Origin: JANQEU01 sp965601455
GTDB lineage: Bacteria > Bacteroidota > Bacteroidia > Cytophagales > Cyclobacteriaceae
Direction of reading: 5' to 3'
Assembly (NCBI GenBank): GCA_965601455.1
Contig: OZ271831.1
Coordinates: 434,001 to 498,000, forward strand
DNA: 64,000 nt
This document shows positions 9,153-18,460 of the stretch, piece after piece (within the stretch, counting starts at the first letter, position 1; each line of letters starts with the position of its first letter). The position numbers and the translations under genes are program-made. The notes under the pieces are model-generated. The model was given only the letters and a program-made list of their open reading frames with translations. It ran no database searches and was not told the DNA's origin.

Positions 9153-12100
9153 ATGCTGAAGAACTATCTTTTTTACCTATCCTTTCTATTCGCTGCTTGC
9201 CTGGTTAACGCTCAGTCGTCAGAAATTGCCAAAGCTGTCACAGGATTAAAGCTTAGGGAGGTCGGTCCTGCTACTATGGGAGGCAGAATCGCTGATATTG
9301 CTATTCACCCGTCAAATCCCAGCACCTGGTACGTAGCTGCTGGTTCAGGTAATCTTTGGAAGACAACCAATAGCGGAACGACCTGGACACCCATTTTCGA
9401 TGACCAGGTATCCTACTCCATTGGATCCGTGTCAATAGACCCGAATAACCCGGAAGTCATCTGGGTAGGGACAGGCGAAAATGTTAGTGGAAGACATGTA
9501 GCCTGGGGTGACGGTATCTATAAGAGCATGGATGGTGGAAAGTCCTGGAAAAATATGGGACTTGGACGCTCTGAGCATATCGGTAGGATACTAATTGATC
9601 CCAGGAATAGCGACGTAGTATTAGTTGCTGCCGAAGGACCGCTTTGGTCTTCAGGGGGAGAGCGTGGGCTTTATAAGACTATGGATGGCGGTAAGACTTG
9701 GAATCGGGTCCTTTCTATCGATTCTTTCACCGGCGTTACTGATATTGAATTTGATCCTTCAAATCCTGAAGTCGTATACGCTGCGGCATACCAGCGTTTC
9801 AGAAGAACCTGGGCATTGATGTCAGGAGGACCAAATTCAGGAATCTACAAATCCATGGATAATGGAGACACCTGGGTAAAAATCACAAAAGGACTTCCAA
9901 ACGGTGACATGGGTAAGATTGGTTTAGCGGTAACTCCGGCAAATCCCAGTTTAGTATATGCTACAATAGAGGCAAATGACAAGGAGAAAGGGTTTTATCG
10001 ATCGACAGACAGAGGCCAGAGTTGGGAGAAAAGAAATAGCTACATCTCAGGAGGAACCGGACCTCATTACTACCAGGAGATAGAGGCTTCACCCAGCGAT
10101 CCGGATCTTGTTTTTCAAATGGATGTGTTTCTACATGTGACCAGAGACGGTGGCAAAACTATCGACTACCTTGGAACGGGTAGAGAAAAACACAGTGACA
10201 ATCACGCACTCTGGATTGATCCGAACAATGACATGCATCTGATTGCTGGTTGTGATGGGGGTTTATATGAAACCTTTGACCAGGGAACAACCTGGCGTTT
10301 CCATTCCAATTTGCCGATTTCTCAGTTCTATAAACTTGGATTAGATAATTCTGAACCGTTTTACAACATTGTGGGAGGGGCACAGGATTTAGGAACTTTG
10401 ATAGGGCCATCCAGAACTTTGAATGTAGAAGGTATTCGAAACCAGGATTGGTATGTTCCATTAGGTGCTGATGGCTATGGTTCGGTCTATGATCCGGAAG
10501 ACAATACCACGGCATATATGGAATATCAGCAGGGTGTACTTTTCAGATTGAATACCATTACAAACGAGGTAATCAATATCAAACCTCAGCCTGCACCCGG
10601 TGATGCACCGGAAAGATGGAACTGGGATACACCCATTCTTATTAGTCCACATGACCATAACCGATTGTATGTTGGTTCACAACGCGTTTGGAGAAGTGAT
10701 AATCGAGGAGATGCGTGGACCACTGTTAGTGAAGACCTGACAACCAACACCAATCGATACGAATTGGAATTGATGGACAGGGTTTGGAGTGTGGATGATC
10801 TTTACGATAATGGAGCGATGTCCAAGTACTCCACGATCACTGCCATCTCAGAGTCTCCAATAAAAGAAGGGCTCTTGTACACGGGTAGTGATGATGGTCT
10901 TATTTACGTTGGTGAAGACGGAAATTGGAGAAAAAGCGGAGAATTACCGAAAGTCCCGGCTCGATCATTCATCAACGATGTGGAAGCCAGTCAGCATAAC
11001 GAAGGGACCGTATTTGTTGTAGCGGATGCTCATAAATTCGGGGATTACAGTCCGTATGTATTCATGAGTACTGACAAAGGAGAATCCTGGGAATCAATAT
11101 CTGGTGATCTACCGGCGGGAACGATCGCATGGGCCATTAAGCAAGACCATGTTGAAGAAAACTTGTTATTTCTTGCTTCCGAATACGGAATATACTTTTC
11201 CTACAATAAAGGGAAGAACTGGGTAATGTTAAAGAGCGGTGTTCCGACTATAGCCTTTCGGGACATAGCCTTACATCCAAGGGATAATGATATTGTGGGA
11301 GCTAGTTTTGGACGAGGCTTTTATGTGCTGGACGACTATTCACCTTTACGCACGATCAGTCAGGTTGTAAGTACCGGTTCAAATACACTTTTTGCTGTTC
11401 GTGATGCATGGTGGTACATCCCATCAGTACCCATGCAGGCAAGGGAAATGCCAAGTCAGGGGTCAGCCACTTATGTTGCTGAAAATCCAGAGTTTGGAGC
11501 GATGTTCTCCTACTATCTATCTGATGTTCCGAAGAATTCCGGTGAACAGAGAAAAGACAGAGAGAAGAGTTTACGCAACCAGCAGTCAGACATTCCGTTT
11601 CCGGGGTGGGACCAATTGAATGCAGAACGAGTAGAAAGCAAACCACAGGTGTTATTACTTGTGAAAGACGAATCCGGAAACCCAATTCGATGGATTAGCG
11701 GATCCATGAAAGAAGGTCTTAATCGGATTAATTGGGACTTAAGGCTTGCAGCACCTAATCCTATCAACTTGACCGTGCCTGCTTTCAGACCTCCATGGGC
11801 CAGTGACCCTCAAGGACCATTAGTAGCCCCAGGTACCTACAGTGTTCAATTATTTATTGAGAATAATGGTACCCTTAAGGCGCAAGGCGATGCACAATCT
11901 TTCGAGGTGAAACCCATTCCTGACCTTGACCAGGTAGATTTTGCTGCGGTTGCGGAGTTCCAGAAGCAAACCCGGGAAATGCTGGTAGAAATTTATGCGG
12001 CTGGCAGGCAACTTGGAGAAGCGAGTGATAGACTAAGACATTTGCAGGCTGCACTGAAACAAACCGCAGATGTGACTGAATCTCATTTCTCACAGTGGAA

Positions 12101-12395
12101 AGAACTACAATCCAGTTTGACCGGTCTGCGAATGGATCTTTTCGGTGATGCGGCGAGAGGAAGTCTGGATGAATCACGTTCTCCTGGTATACAGGGCAGA
12201 GTGGGTAATATTTCATTTGGTCATTGGAATACGACCCAACTACCAACTCAAACATTTAGAGATAACTATTCGATAGCAGAGCAATCCTGGAGTAGTTTTA
12301 GCGAGGATCTCAGTTCCTTTTTGGAGGATTTGAATAACTATGAAAAATCGCTCCGGGATCTGGGAGCGCCATACACCAAAGGAAGAGGGAATTAA
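9153..12395 (+). CDS. Secreted Asp-box (BNR) repeat protein, sortilin/VPS10-like propeller
   Basis: 1080 residues with a signal peptide (MLKNYLFYLSFLFAACLVNAQ). Residues 25 to about 740 carry at least nine Asp-boxes, for example TTNSGTTW, SMDGGKSW, TMDGGKTW, SMDNGDTW, STDRGQSW, TFDQGTTW and STDKGESW, spaced as blades of one or two beta-propellers of the VPS10/sortilin-N type. After these comes a beta domain (GSMKEGLNRINWDLRL, LVAPGTYSVQLF) and a helical tail. Bacteroidota encode many such proteins, often annotated as glycosyl hydrolase-like without proof; I see no sialidase catalytic arginine triad. It is followed after 20 bases by the acrylyl-CoA reductase gene and may share its transcript. 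Confidence 0.85.
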   Translation: MLKNYLFYLSFLFAACLVNAQSSEIAKAVTGLKLREVGPATMGGRIADIAIHPSNPSTWYVAAGSGNLWKTTNSGTTWTPIFDDQVSYSIGSVSIDPNNPEVIWVGTGENVSGRHVAWGDGIYKSMDGGKSWKNMGLGRSEHIGRILIDPRNSDVVLVAAEGPLWSSGGERGLYKTMDGGKTWNRVLSIDSFTGVTDIEFDPSNPEVVYAAAYQRFRRTWALMSGGPNSGIYKSMDNGDTWVKITKGLPNGDMGKIGLAVTPANPSLVYATIEANDKEKGFYRSTDRGQSWEKRNSYISGGTGPHYYQEIEASPSDPDLVFQMDVFLHVTRDGGKTIDYLGTGREKHSDNHALWIDPNNDMHLIAGCDGGLYETFDQGTTWRFHSNLPISQFYKLGLDNSEPFYNIVGGAQDLGTLIGPSRTLNVEGIRNQDWYVPLGADGYGSVYDPEDNTTAYMEYQQGVLFRLNTITNEVINIKPQPAPGDAPERWNWDTPILISPHDHNRLYVGSQRVWRSDNRGDAWTTVSEDLTTNTNRYELELMDRVWSVDDLYDNGAMSKYSTITAISESPIKEGLLYTGSDDGLIYVGEDGNWRKSGELPKVPARSFINDVEASQHNEGTVFVVADAHKFGDYSPYVFMSTDKGESWESISGDLPAGTIAWAIKQDHVEENLLFLASEYGIYFSYNKGKNWVMLKSGVPTIAFRDIALHPRDNDIVGASFGRGFYVLDDYSPLRTISQVVSTGSNTLFAVRDAWWYIPSVPMQAREMPSQGSATYVAENPEFGAMFSYYLSDVPKNSGEQRKDREKSLRNQQSDIPFPGWDQLNAERVESKPQVLLLVKDESGNPIRWISGSMKEGLNRINWDLRLAAPNPINLTVPAFRPPWASDPQGPLVAPGTYSVQLFIENNGTLKAQGDAQSFEVKPIPDLDQVDFAAVAEFQKQTREMLVEIYAAGRQLGEASDRLRHLQAALKQTADVTESHFSQWKELQSSLTGLRMDLFGDAARGSLDESRSPGIQGRVGNISFGHWNTTQLPTQTFRDNYSIAEQSWSSFSEDLSSFLEDLNNYEKSLRDLGAPYTKGRGN

Positions 12396-12415
12396 CTGAA
12401 GAAATTAATACAACC

Positions 12416-13417
12416 ATGAGTTCGACAACATTTAAAGCCTATAGAGTAGAAGAGACTTCCCCAGATAAATTCGCCCGAAAAATCGTAGAGAGAAACACCG
12501 AAGATCTTCCTGAAGGAGAAGTTCTTGTCAAGGTTCATTACGCAGCACTTAACTACAAAGACGCTTTGTCATTTACTGGCAATAAAGGGGTTACACGTAA
12601 GTATCCGCATACACCCGGCATTGACGCAGCCGGAGTAGTGGCTGAAAGTTCAGATGCTGCATTTAAAGAAGGTGATGAGGTATTAGTAACCAGCTACGAT
12701 CTTGGGATGAATACCGATGGCGGATTTGCCGAGTATATCCGTGTTCCAAAAGGGTGGGTTGTGCCTATGTCTGCCAATCTCAATCTAAAAGAGGCCATGA
12801 TCATTGGTACTGCTGGTCTTACTGCCGGTATGGGGCTATATAAAATGGAGAAAATGGGACAAAGTCCTGAAATGGGCCCAGTAATAGTCACTGGCTCTAC
12901 TGGTGGGGTAGGTAGTATGGCAGTTAGTATACTTGCGGCGGCAGGATACAATATCCTGGCCTCTACTGGGAAAGAAGGTGAAACAGGCTATCTCAATATG
13001 TTGGGTGCTTCGGAAGTTGTAGATCGGGAGTTTGCCAATGACGAATCCAGTCGCCCATTAATGAAACCGAAATGGGCAGGGGCCATTGATACCGTAGGGG
13101 GCAATACACTGGCTACCCTAATCAAAGGATGTATGCGGGAAGGTTCGATTGCGGCTTGTGGCTTAGTAAGCTCACCCGTTTTATCAACCACTGTTTTTCC
13201 GTTTATTCTAAATGGAGTAAATCTGTTGGGGCTGGATTCCGCAACCTTTCCCATGAATGATAGAATTAAGGTATGGGAGCATCTCGCTTCAACCTGGAAA
13301 CCCAAAAACCTCGATGAGATAGCTACAGTGTGTTCCCTTGAGGAGTTGGATCCTCATATTGATGCTGTACTCGCTGGTTCCACCAGGGGTCGGGTAGTTG
13401 TTGATATGTCCCTTTGA
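12416..13417 (+). CDS. acuI: Acrylyl-CoA reductase (NADPH), YhdH/YhfP family
   Basis: Zinc-free medium-chain dehydrogenase of 333 residues. Family features: LVKVHYAALNYKDALSFTG at the N-terminus, YPHTPGIDAAGVV, the nucleotide-binding VTGSTGGVGSMAVSIL, GAIDTVGGNTLA, and NLLGLDSATFPM near the end. This signature is that of YhdH/AcuI, which reduces toxic acryloyl-CoA to propionyl-CoA with NADPH. The next gene, ten bases on, encodes a PrpE-type acyl-CoA synthetase. That pairing is the one used for acrylate or 3-hydroxypropionate assimilation, for example from DMSP cleavage in marine bacteria. Function in this organism is inferred from family and context. Confidence 0.88.
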   Translation: MSSTTFKAYRVEETSPDKFARKIVERNTEDLPEGEVLVKVHYAALNYKDALSFTGNKGVTRKYPHTPGIDAAGVVAESSDAAFKEGDEVLVTSYDLGMNTDGGFAEYIRVPKGWVVPMSANLNLKEAMIIGTAGLTAGMGLYKMEKMGQSPEMGPVIVTGSTGGVGSMAVSILAAAGYNILASTGKEGETGYLNMLGASEVVDREFANDESSRPLMKPKWAGAIDTVGGNTLATLIKGCMREGSIAACGLVSSPVLSTTVFPFILNGVNLLGLDSATFPMNDRIKVWEHLASTWKPKNLDEIATVCSLEELDPHIDAVLAGSTRGRVVVDMSL

Positions 13418-13427
13418 TCGAATTCAA

Positions 13428-15320
13428 ATGAAAGATTTCAAATCGGAATACAAGAGGAGTATTGAAGATCCGGAGAATTTTTGGCAGGAGCAGGCACGGT
13501 CTATCGAATGGTTTACACCTCCAAAACAAGGGTTATCGAAGGATGAAAATGATTTCTATCGGTGGTATGAAGGTGGAAAACTTAATACCTCTTACCTAGC
13601 ATTGGACTACCATGTGAAAAACGGGAGGGGAGATCAATTGGCTTTGGTTTATGATTCTCCAGTCACCTACGTCACAGAGCAATACACTTACAACGAGTTG
13701 CTTTCAGAGACCGAGCACGTCGCAGGCATGCTAAAGGAACAAGGTGTTAGAAAAGGTGATACCGTCATCATTTACATGCCAATGATTCCACAGGTTGTTT
13801 TTGCCATGTTAGCTTGTGCCCGATTAGGGGCTGTTCATTCAGTTGTATTCGGAGGTTTTGCGGCAAGAGAACTTGCTATTCGAATTGACGATGCCAAACC
13901 CAAAGTACTATTAACTGCTAGTGGAGGAGTAGAGATCACAAGAGTAATTCAGTACAAACCGCTGGTGGATCAGGCTATTGAACTAGCTGATCATAAGGTG
14001 GAGAGAGTAATTGTGTGGCAACGGCCGTTTGTGAAAGCGGGAATGGTGGACGGGAGAGATCTGGACTGGAAAGAGACCATAAAGAATTCAATGCCAACGA
14101 AATGGGAGGAGGTTGATGCAACAGATCCTCTGTATATCTTATACACATCGGGAACGACGGGTCCTCCCAAGGGAATTGTAAGAGATAATGGTGGTCATGC
14201 TGTAGCCATGAAATACAGCATGGACTATATCTACAACGTTGATCCGGGTGAGACTTTTTGGGCTGCTTCAGATGTAGGCTGGGTCGTTGGACACTCGTAC
14301 ATTGTTTATGCTCCATTAATTCAAGGGTGTACCACTGTGCTTTATGAGGGTAAACCCGTTCGGACCACCGATGCCGGGGCATTTTGGGGTGTAGTTCAAA
14401 AATATGGAGTTAAGGTACTTTTTACTGCACCTACTGCGTTCAGGGCCATTAAGAAAGAGGATCCGGATGGAAAATACTTTGGTCGATACGATACCTCTTG
14501 TCTTAGAAATGTATTCCTGGCCGGAGAAAGATGTGATGTAGCGACGTACCACTGGCTACACGATATGCTGAATATTGAGATCATCGATCATTGGTGGCAA
14601 AGTGAATCCGGATGGCCCATGATTTGTAATTCCCTTGCATATGGAAGCTTTCCTGTAAAGCCTGGATCAGCAACCTTACCAGTTTGTGGCTATGACATAA
14701 GGATATTGGATGACGATGGAAATGAAGTACCGGCAGATGTTGAAGGATCGGTCGCTATTCGACTGCCTCTTCCGCCCGGTTGTTTGCCAACCTTATGGAA
14801 TAACGATGACCGTTTTCGTGATGCATATCTTACCCGCTACGAAGGATTTTACTTGGCTGGCGACGGCGGTCACAAGGACGAAGACGGATATATTTTCATT
14901 ACCGGTAGGATTGATGACGTAATCAATGTGGCGGGACATCGCCTATCTACGTCGGATATAGAGGAGGTTGTAGCCGCGCACGAGTCAATCGCTGAATGCG
15001 CTGTTATTGGGGTGAATGACGAACTCAAAGGACAAGTGCCTGTTGGATTTGTAATTCTCAAAAGCGGAGTAGACATCACAGAAGAAGTCTTGGAAAAAGA
15101 ACTCACCCGAATGGTTAGAAAGGAAGTTGGAGCAGTTGCCAGCTTCAAGAAGGTTGTTATTTCTTCCAAGTTACCCAAAACCCGATCAGGGAAAATTCTT
15201 AGAGGTACTATGCGGTCCATTGCTAATGGTAAGGATTATACGCCGCCGTCTACTATTGAAGACTCTTCGGTTCTGAAAGTGCTTGAGAAGCTGATGGTTG
15301 AAAAAGAGGTTAGATCGTAA
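13428..15320 (+). CDS. prpE: Propionate/acrylate-CoA ligase (PrpE-type acyl-CoA synthetase)
   Basis: About 630 residues, AMP-forming ligase. N-terminal ACAS domain (FWQEQARSIEWFTPPKQ); AMP-binding motif YTSGTTGPPKGIVRD; the PrpE-like ASDVGWVVGHSYIVYAPL, NYWQ-equivalent DHWWQSESGWP, LPPGCLPTLW; and the A10 motif PKTRSGKILRG with catalytic Lys589, the residue acetylated in Salmonella PrpE. LPPGC and the single-Trp pocket fit propionate better than acetate. I start at ATG 13428, ten bases after the acuI stop; an earlier ATG at 13398 overlaps acuI and would add ten residues of no homology value. With AcuI it could convert acrylate or propionate to propionyl-CoA. Confidence 0.87.
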   Translation: MKDFKSEYKRSIEDPENFWQEQARSIEWFTPPKQGLSKDENDFYRWYEGGKLNTSYLALDYHVKNGRGDQLALVYDSPVTYVTEQYTYNELLSETEHVAGMLKEQGVRKGDTVIIYMPMIPQVVFAMLACARLGAVHSVVFGGFAARELAIRIDDAKPKVLLTASGGVEITRVIQYKPLVDQAIELADHKVERVIVWQRPFVKAGMVDGRDLDWKETIKNSMPTKWEEVDATDPLYILYTSGTTGPPKGIVRDNGGHAVAMKYSMDYIYNVDPGETFWAASDVGWVVGHSYIVYAPLIQGCTTVLYEGKPVRTTDAGAFWGVVQKYGVKVLFTAPTAFRAIKKEDPDGKYFGRYDTSCLRNVFLAGERCDVATYHWLHDMLNIEIIDHWWQSESGWPMICNSLAYGSFPVKPGSATLPVCGYDIRILDDDGNEVPADVEGSVAIRLPLPPGCLPTLWNNDDRFRDAYLTRYEGFYLAGDGGHKDEDGYIFITGRIDDVINVAGHRLSTSDIEEVVAAHESIAECAVIGVNDELKGQVPVGFVILKSGVDITEEVLEKELTRMVRKEVGAVASFKKVVISSKLPKTRSGKILRGTMRSIANGKDYTPPSTIEDSSVLKVLEKLMVEKEVRS

Positions 15321-15325
15321 TTAAT

Positions 15326-15763
15326 CTATTGGTATCCAATGGAAGGTGATAATTCGATTTTGCTCCTGGTGAAATTCCCGGTGCCAAATCCAATTTCCTT
15401 CCCAGCATCATTGTAAAGAACGGATTCGGCGACAAATGTATTTAGGGACTTGAACTTCAATTTTCCATGCGCTGTGATTTTCCCCGAGTTGGCTGGACGA
15501 ATAAGGTTTATATTGAAGGAAGTAGTCAATACAAATACGTCCTCGACGATTGAGTTTACTGCGAAGAAGGCTGCATCATCCAGTAGTTTGAAATAGACTG
15601 ATCCGTGAATTGCCCCCAACGCGTGAAAATATTTATCAGAGATCGTCAGCGAGATGATCGCTTTCTCTCGTTCAATTTGACACTCTGTGCTGTCAAATAG
15701 CTTCGTATTTACATTCGCCTTGAGGTACATGTTTCTAAGCTTATCGAAGTGATTAGGAGCCAT
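15326..15763 (-). CDS. PaaI-family hot-dog acyl-CoA thioesterase
   Basis: 145 residues with the hot-dog fold signature GAIHGSVYFKLLDDAAFFAVNS, followed by TSFNINLIRPANSGKITAHGKL. The Asp in LLDDAA is the usual catalytic acid position in the PaaI/YdiI group. Its ATG overlaps the stop of the upstream molybdopterin oxidoreductase by one base (TAATG), so the two are probably translated together. The stop lies five bases from that of the convergent PrpE gene. The substrate is likely a short or aromatic acyl-CoA; not determinable from sequence. Confidence 0.85.
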   Translation of the reverse strand: MAPNHFDKLRNMYLKANVNTKLFDSTECQIEREKAIISLTISDKYFHALGAIHGSVYFKLLDDAAFFAVNSIVEDVFVLTTSFNINLIRPANSGKITAHGKLKFKSLNTFVAESVLYNDAGKEIGFGTGNFTRSKIELSPSIGYQ

Positions 15764-18087
15764 TATGATGCAACACTTTCCTGGTCGACCTCCCTTTGCT
15801 CCAGCAATTCCTCAGTTACTTTAGCTTTTTCCAGTCTTACCTTCACATTTTTATGAAAAGGCGTTTTTGCCAGTGGGTCACATTCTTCTGTAGAGGTCAA
15901 AATATTAATTAAAGAACCGGTTTGACTGATTCCGTGATTGGAGTACATCAAACCGTAACCGTGTGGCAAAGAAAGAACACCTACTGGTACCTCGTCGGTA
16001 ATAGAAGTTTTCACACAGACCTGACCCACTTTGGAAATGCAATTCACCCAATCTCCGTTTTGGATTTTCAGATTTTCAGCGTCTTTCGGATTGACTTTTA
16101 ACGCACCTTCGATATCTACTTTTCTCCACTCAGGATTTCTCAATACCGTATTGGCATTGTACGATCGGCGTTCCCCGGCAAGCAGGTTGAATGTAAACTC
16201 ATTCTTATCTACTGTTTGGAGTTTTTCCGGGAGGGCGTCAAGCCAACCCAGTAATTCAGGGATTTCCAGGTGTACTTTCTTATCAGCATGCCTGATCAAT
16301 TCCCAACTCTCATCATAAGTGTGCTCACTAATAAAAGTTCCAGAAGGGTTATTCAGTATTTTATTAAACAGAGCCTCACCGAGAAGGTATCCTTTCTGTT
16401 TCAACCCCGTTCGATTCACTTGCTTAGCATACTTTTTCACGTACATATGTGCAGCAACCCATATAAAGGCTGCGGCCTTCGCATTGGAATAGGGAAGGGA
16501 TTTGCCCAGGGTTTCTTTCAAAATGAGCAGTGAGTATTTCTTCCATTTCGGCTTCAAGGTGGTTACAACACCAAGTGCTAGCGGTAAAAGCTTTAGAGAA
16601 GGCACTTTTCGATCGATTCTGGCGATTGCAGACAATACAGGGAATTTTCCAGGGAGTTCACCCATTGCCGTAACCATCCGGTGATAGATCTCTGGCTCGT
16701 CTAGTGTGTTTTCCAGTGGTTTACTGATGGGATGTCTAAGGTGGAAGAAGTTTTTAGGAAACTCTAGATTGAAGAAAGTAGCTTCCATCTTTTCAAACTG
16801 CGTTCTCGCCGGAAGCACGTACTTAGCATGTCTGGCAGTCTCCGTCATGGCTACGTCGATCACCACGGATAACTCTAATTTTTCCAAGGCTTTTATCTGT
16901 GCGGCGGTATTAGCATAACTCGCCACAGGGTTGGCGCTATCTACAACTACAGCACGAAGGCGATCAGGGTGATCTGTATCAATTTCCAGGGGTAAAATAT
17001 TTGGTGGGAAAAGTTTTCCGATACCTTTCATCTTAGTGACCTGGGTTGTCACACCACCTTCTTCAGGCTCTTTCGAATGTCCGATCAATGGAAAGAAAAG
17101 TGTGTGGAGGCAGTTGGTGCCTTCCCTGCCGAAATGGCCGGTTATAAGGAATAATAGTCTAGTTAGGTAGGCATTCAATGTACTGTTTTCACTTTGTTCG
17201 ATCCCAAGGTCGGATCGAAGGGCGAAAGTCTTAGCTGAACAAATACCTTTTGCTACGGATTTTACAAGATCTAAAGAGACGCCGCTTTCACTCGCATACT
17301 TCGCCACATCAATCTTCAGGAAATGAGGTTTAATACTCTCAAACCCAACAGTTCTTTCATTGATGAAAGCCGGATTCTCTAATTGATTTTGAATGATATG
17401 AGCAATAATTGCCGACAGAAGGTAAGCGTCTTTACCAGGTCTTACCTGTAAGAAAAGATCTGCTTTTGCGGCGGTTTCCGTTTTTCTAGGATCGACGACA
17501 ACCAGGGTTTTCTCTGGATTTCGAGCGACCTCATTGATTGTCGGTCTTGCTTTCGGAATACCATGTGATTGTACGGGATTGGCACCAAGCACCATGACAT
17601 AATCAGCCTCTCCGACGGGTTCACAATAATTCGTGTTTTGTCTGCCAAAAAGATGACCATTGACCCAGAAGTTTCCGGTTTTTTCCTGGGCAAGTGCTCC
17701 ATAGAAGTAGGGAGTGTCACAAGCAGTACGGAGTGTTGAACCGAAGACACCTCCTATATGATTTCCTTGTCCGCCACCACCTACATAGGCTATACTGGTT
17801 CCCCCATGTGAATCTCTGATGTTTTTTAATCCTTCTGCAATCTCCTTGATGGCAGTATCCCAGGAAATCTCTTCAAAAGAGCCATCGGGTTTTCGCCTTA
17901 GCGGGCTTGTTAACCTTTCTTGATCTTGGTAGTAGTTTAGACGGGTCGCCTTCTGGCACAGATACCCTTCGGATACCGGATGATCTGGATCTCCTATGAT
18001 TCTGGTGTATTTACCTAGATCATCTTGCTCAATAATAATCCCGCAGTTTTGACTGCAGAGAATGCAGGCGGTGGTTTTTGTGGTCAT
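15763..18087 (-). CDS. Cytoplasmic molybdopterin (bis-MGD) oxidoreductase
   Basis: 774 residues of the DMSO-reductase/formate-dehydrogenase superfamily. The N-terminus binds a 4Fe-4S cluster: Cys8, Cys11, Cys15 and Cys44 (CILCSQNCG and GYLCQKATR). Molybdopterin domains follow (ADYVMVLGANPVQSHG, VVVDPRKTETAAKADLFLQVRPG), and the C-terminal MoCo domain contains VNPKDAENLKIQNGDWV. There is no Tat signal, so it should stay in the cytoplasm. No Fe-S or membrane subunit is nearby. In the region where the Mo-ligating Cys/Ser/Sec usually lies (about 128-145, GALAQEKTGNFWVNGH) there is no Cys or Ser. It resembles uncharacterised stand-alone members found in actinobacteria and Bacteroidota. Substrate unknown. 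Confidence 0.85.
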   Translation of the reverse strand: MTTKTTACILCSQNCGIIIEQDDLGKYTRIIGDPDHPVSEGYLCQKATRLNYYQDQERLTSPLRRKPDGSFEEISWDTAIKEIAEGLKNIRDSHGGTSIAYVGGGGQGNHIGGVFGSTLRTACDTPYFYGALAQEKTGNFWVNGHLFGRQNTNYCEPVGEADYVMVLGANPVQSHGIPKARPTINEVARNPEKTLVVVDPRKTETAAKADLFLQVRPGKDAYLLSAIIAHIIQNQLENPAFINERTVGFESIKPHFLKIDVAKYASESGVSLDLVKSVAKGICSAKTFALRSDLGIEQSENSTLNAYLTRLLFLITGHFGREGTNCLHTLFFPLIGHSKEPEEGGVTTQVTKMKGIGKLFPPNILPLEIDTDHPDRLRAVVVDSANPVASYANTAAQIKALEKLELSVVIDVAMTETARHAKYVLPARTQFEKMEATFFNLEFPKNFFHLRHPISKPLENTLDEPEIYHRMVTAMGELPGKFPVLSAIARIDRKVPSLKLLPLALGVVTTLKPKWKKYSLLILKETLGKSLPYSNAKAAAFIWVAAHMYVKKYAKQVNRTGLKQKGYLLGEALFNKILNNPSGTFISEHTYDESWELIRHADKKVHLEIPELLGWLDALPEKLQTVDKNEFTFNLLAGERRSYNANTVLRNPEWRKVDIEGALKVNPKDAENLKIQNGDWVNCISKVGQVCVKTSITDEVPVGVLSLPHGYGLMYSNHGISQTGSLINILTSTEECDPLAKTPFHKNVKVRLEKAKVTEELLEQREVDQESVAS

Positions 18088-18460
18088 GGTGATTGAATAT
18101 ACACTTTCCAGCCATTAGATACCACTTTCAATTTGAAATTCTCAGTTCCATAGGACAGCGTGGTGAAGACCTGTATAGGTTTCAGGATGGTTATATCCCG
18201 TTTGAGTTGGAAATGGGGCAAGCAGGTTCCAACTATCTTCTAAATCGAAAGCTCTTAATTAGGGTTTTCCAATTTATTGCGGTTTTATAAAAAGCCGAAC
18301 ACCAATATTTCGATGTCCGGCCTTAAAACGCAATTTTTAATATAAGAGGATAATGAGCTAAATAAAGGCATTTGAAGCCGATGGAATTGTAAAAAAGAAG
18401 GATAACCCGAAATTGTAAATAAGCGTAAACGAGAAAAAGCTACTCTAAAAGATTCACTCA
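18088..18460. other. Divergent intergenic region, 373 bases
   Basis: Between the molybdopterin oxidoreductase (minus) and a membrane AraC gene (plus). I see no convincing coding sequence. A plus-strand frame at 18093-18290 (65 codons) and a minus-strand frame at 18285-18518 overlap promoters or neighbouring genes and match nothing I know. The region does contain a strong minus-strand terminator-like hairpin at 18291-18324, listed separately. The stretch 18325-18460 is A/T-rich and probably holds the promoter of the plus-strand gene. Confidence 0.6.
18291..18324 (-). terminator. Terminator-like hairpin in the oxidoreductase leader
   Basis: Read on the minus strand, AAGGCCGGACA (18324-18314) pairs along its full 11 bases with TGTTCGGCTTT (18301-18291), using two G-U pairs, and is followed by T residues and TATAAAA. 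No gene on this strand lies upstream, so it is either a leader attenuator for the oxidoreductase 200 bases downstream or the end of a small RNA. Plus-strand RNA would form the stem with mismatches instead of G-U pairs, which argues for minus-strand function. Confidence 0.45.

Noticed and set aside
11875..12255. 126-codon minus-strand frame opposite the Asp-box protein
   Set aside because: Shadow of a well-supported secreted protein.
13975..14382. 135-codon minus-strand frame opposite prpE
   Set aside because: Antisense to the AMP-binding core; composition typical of a shadow frame.
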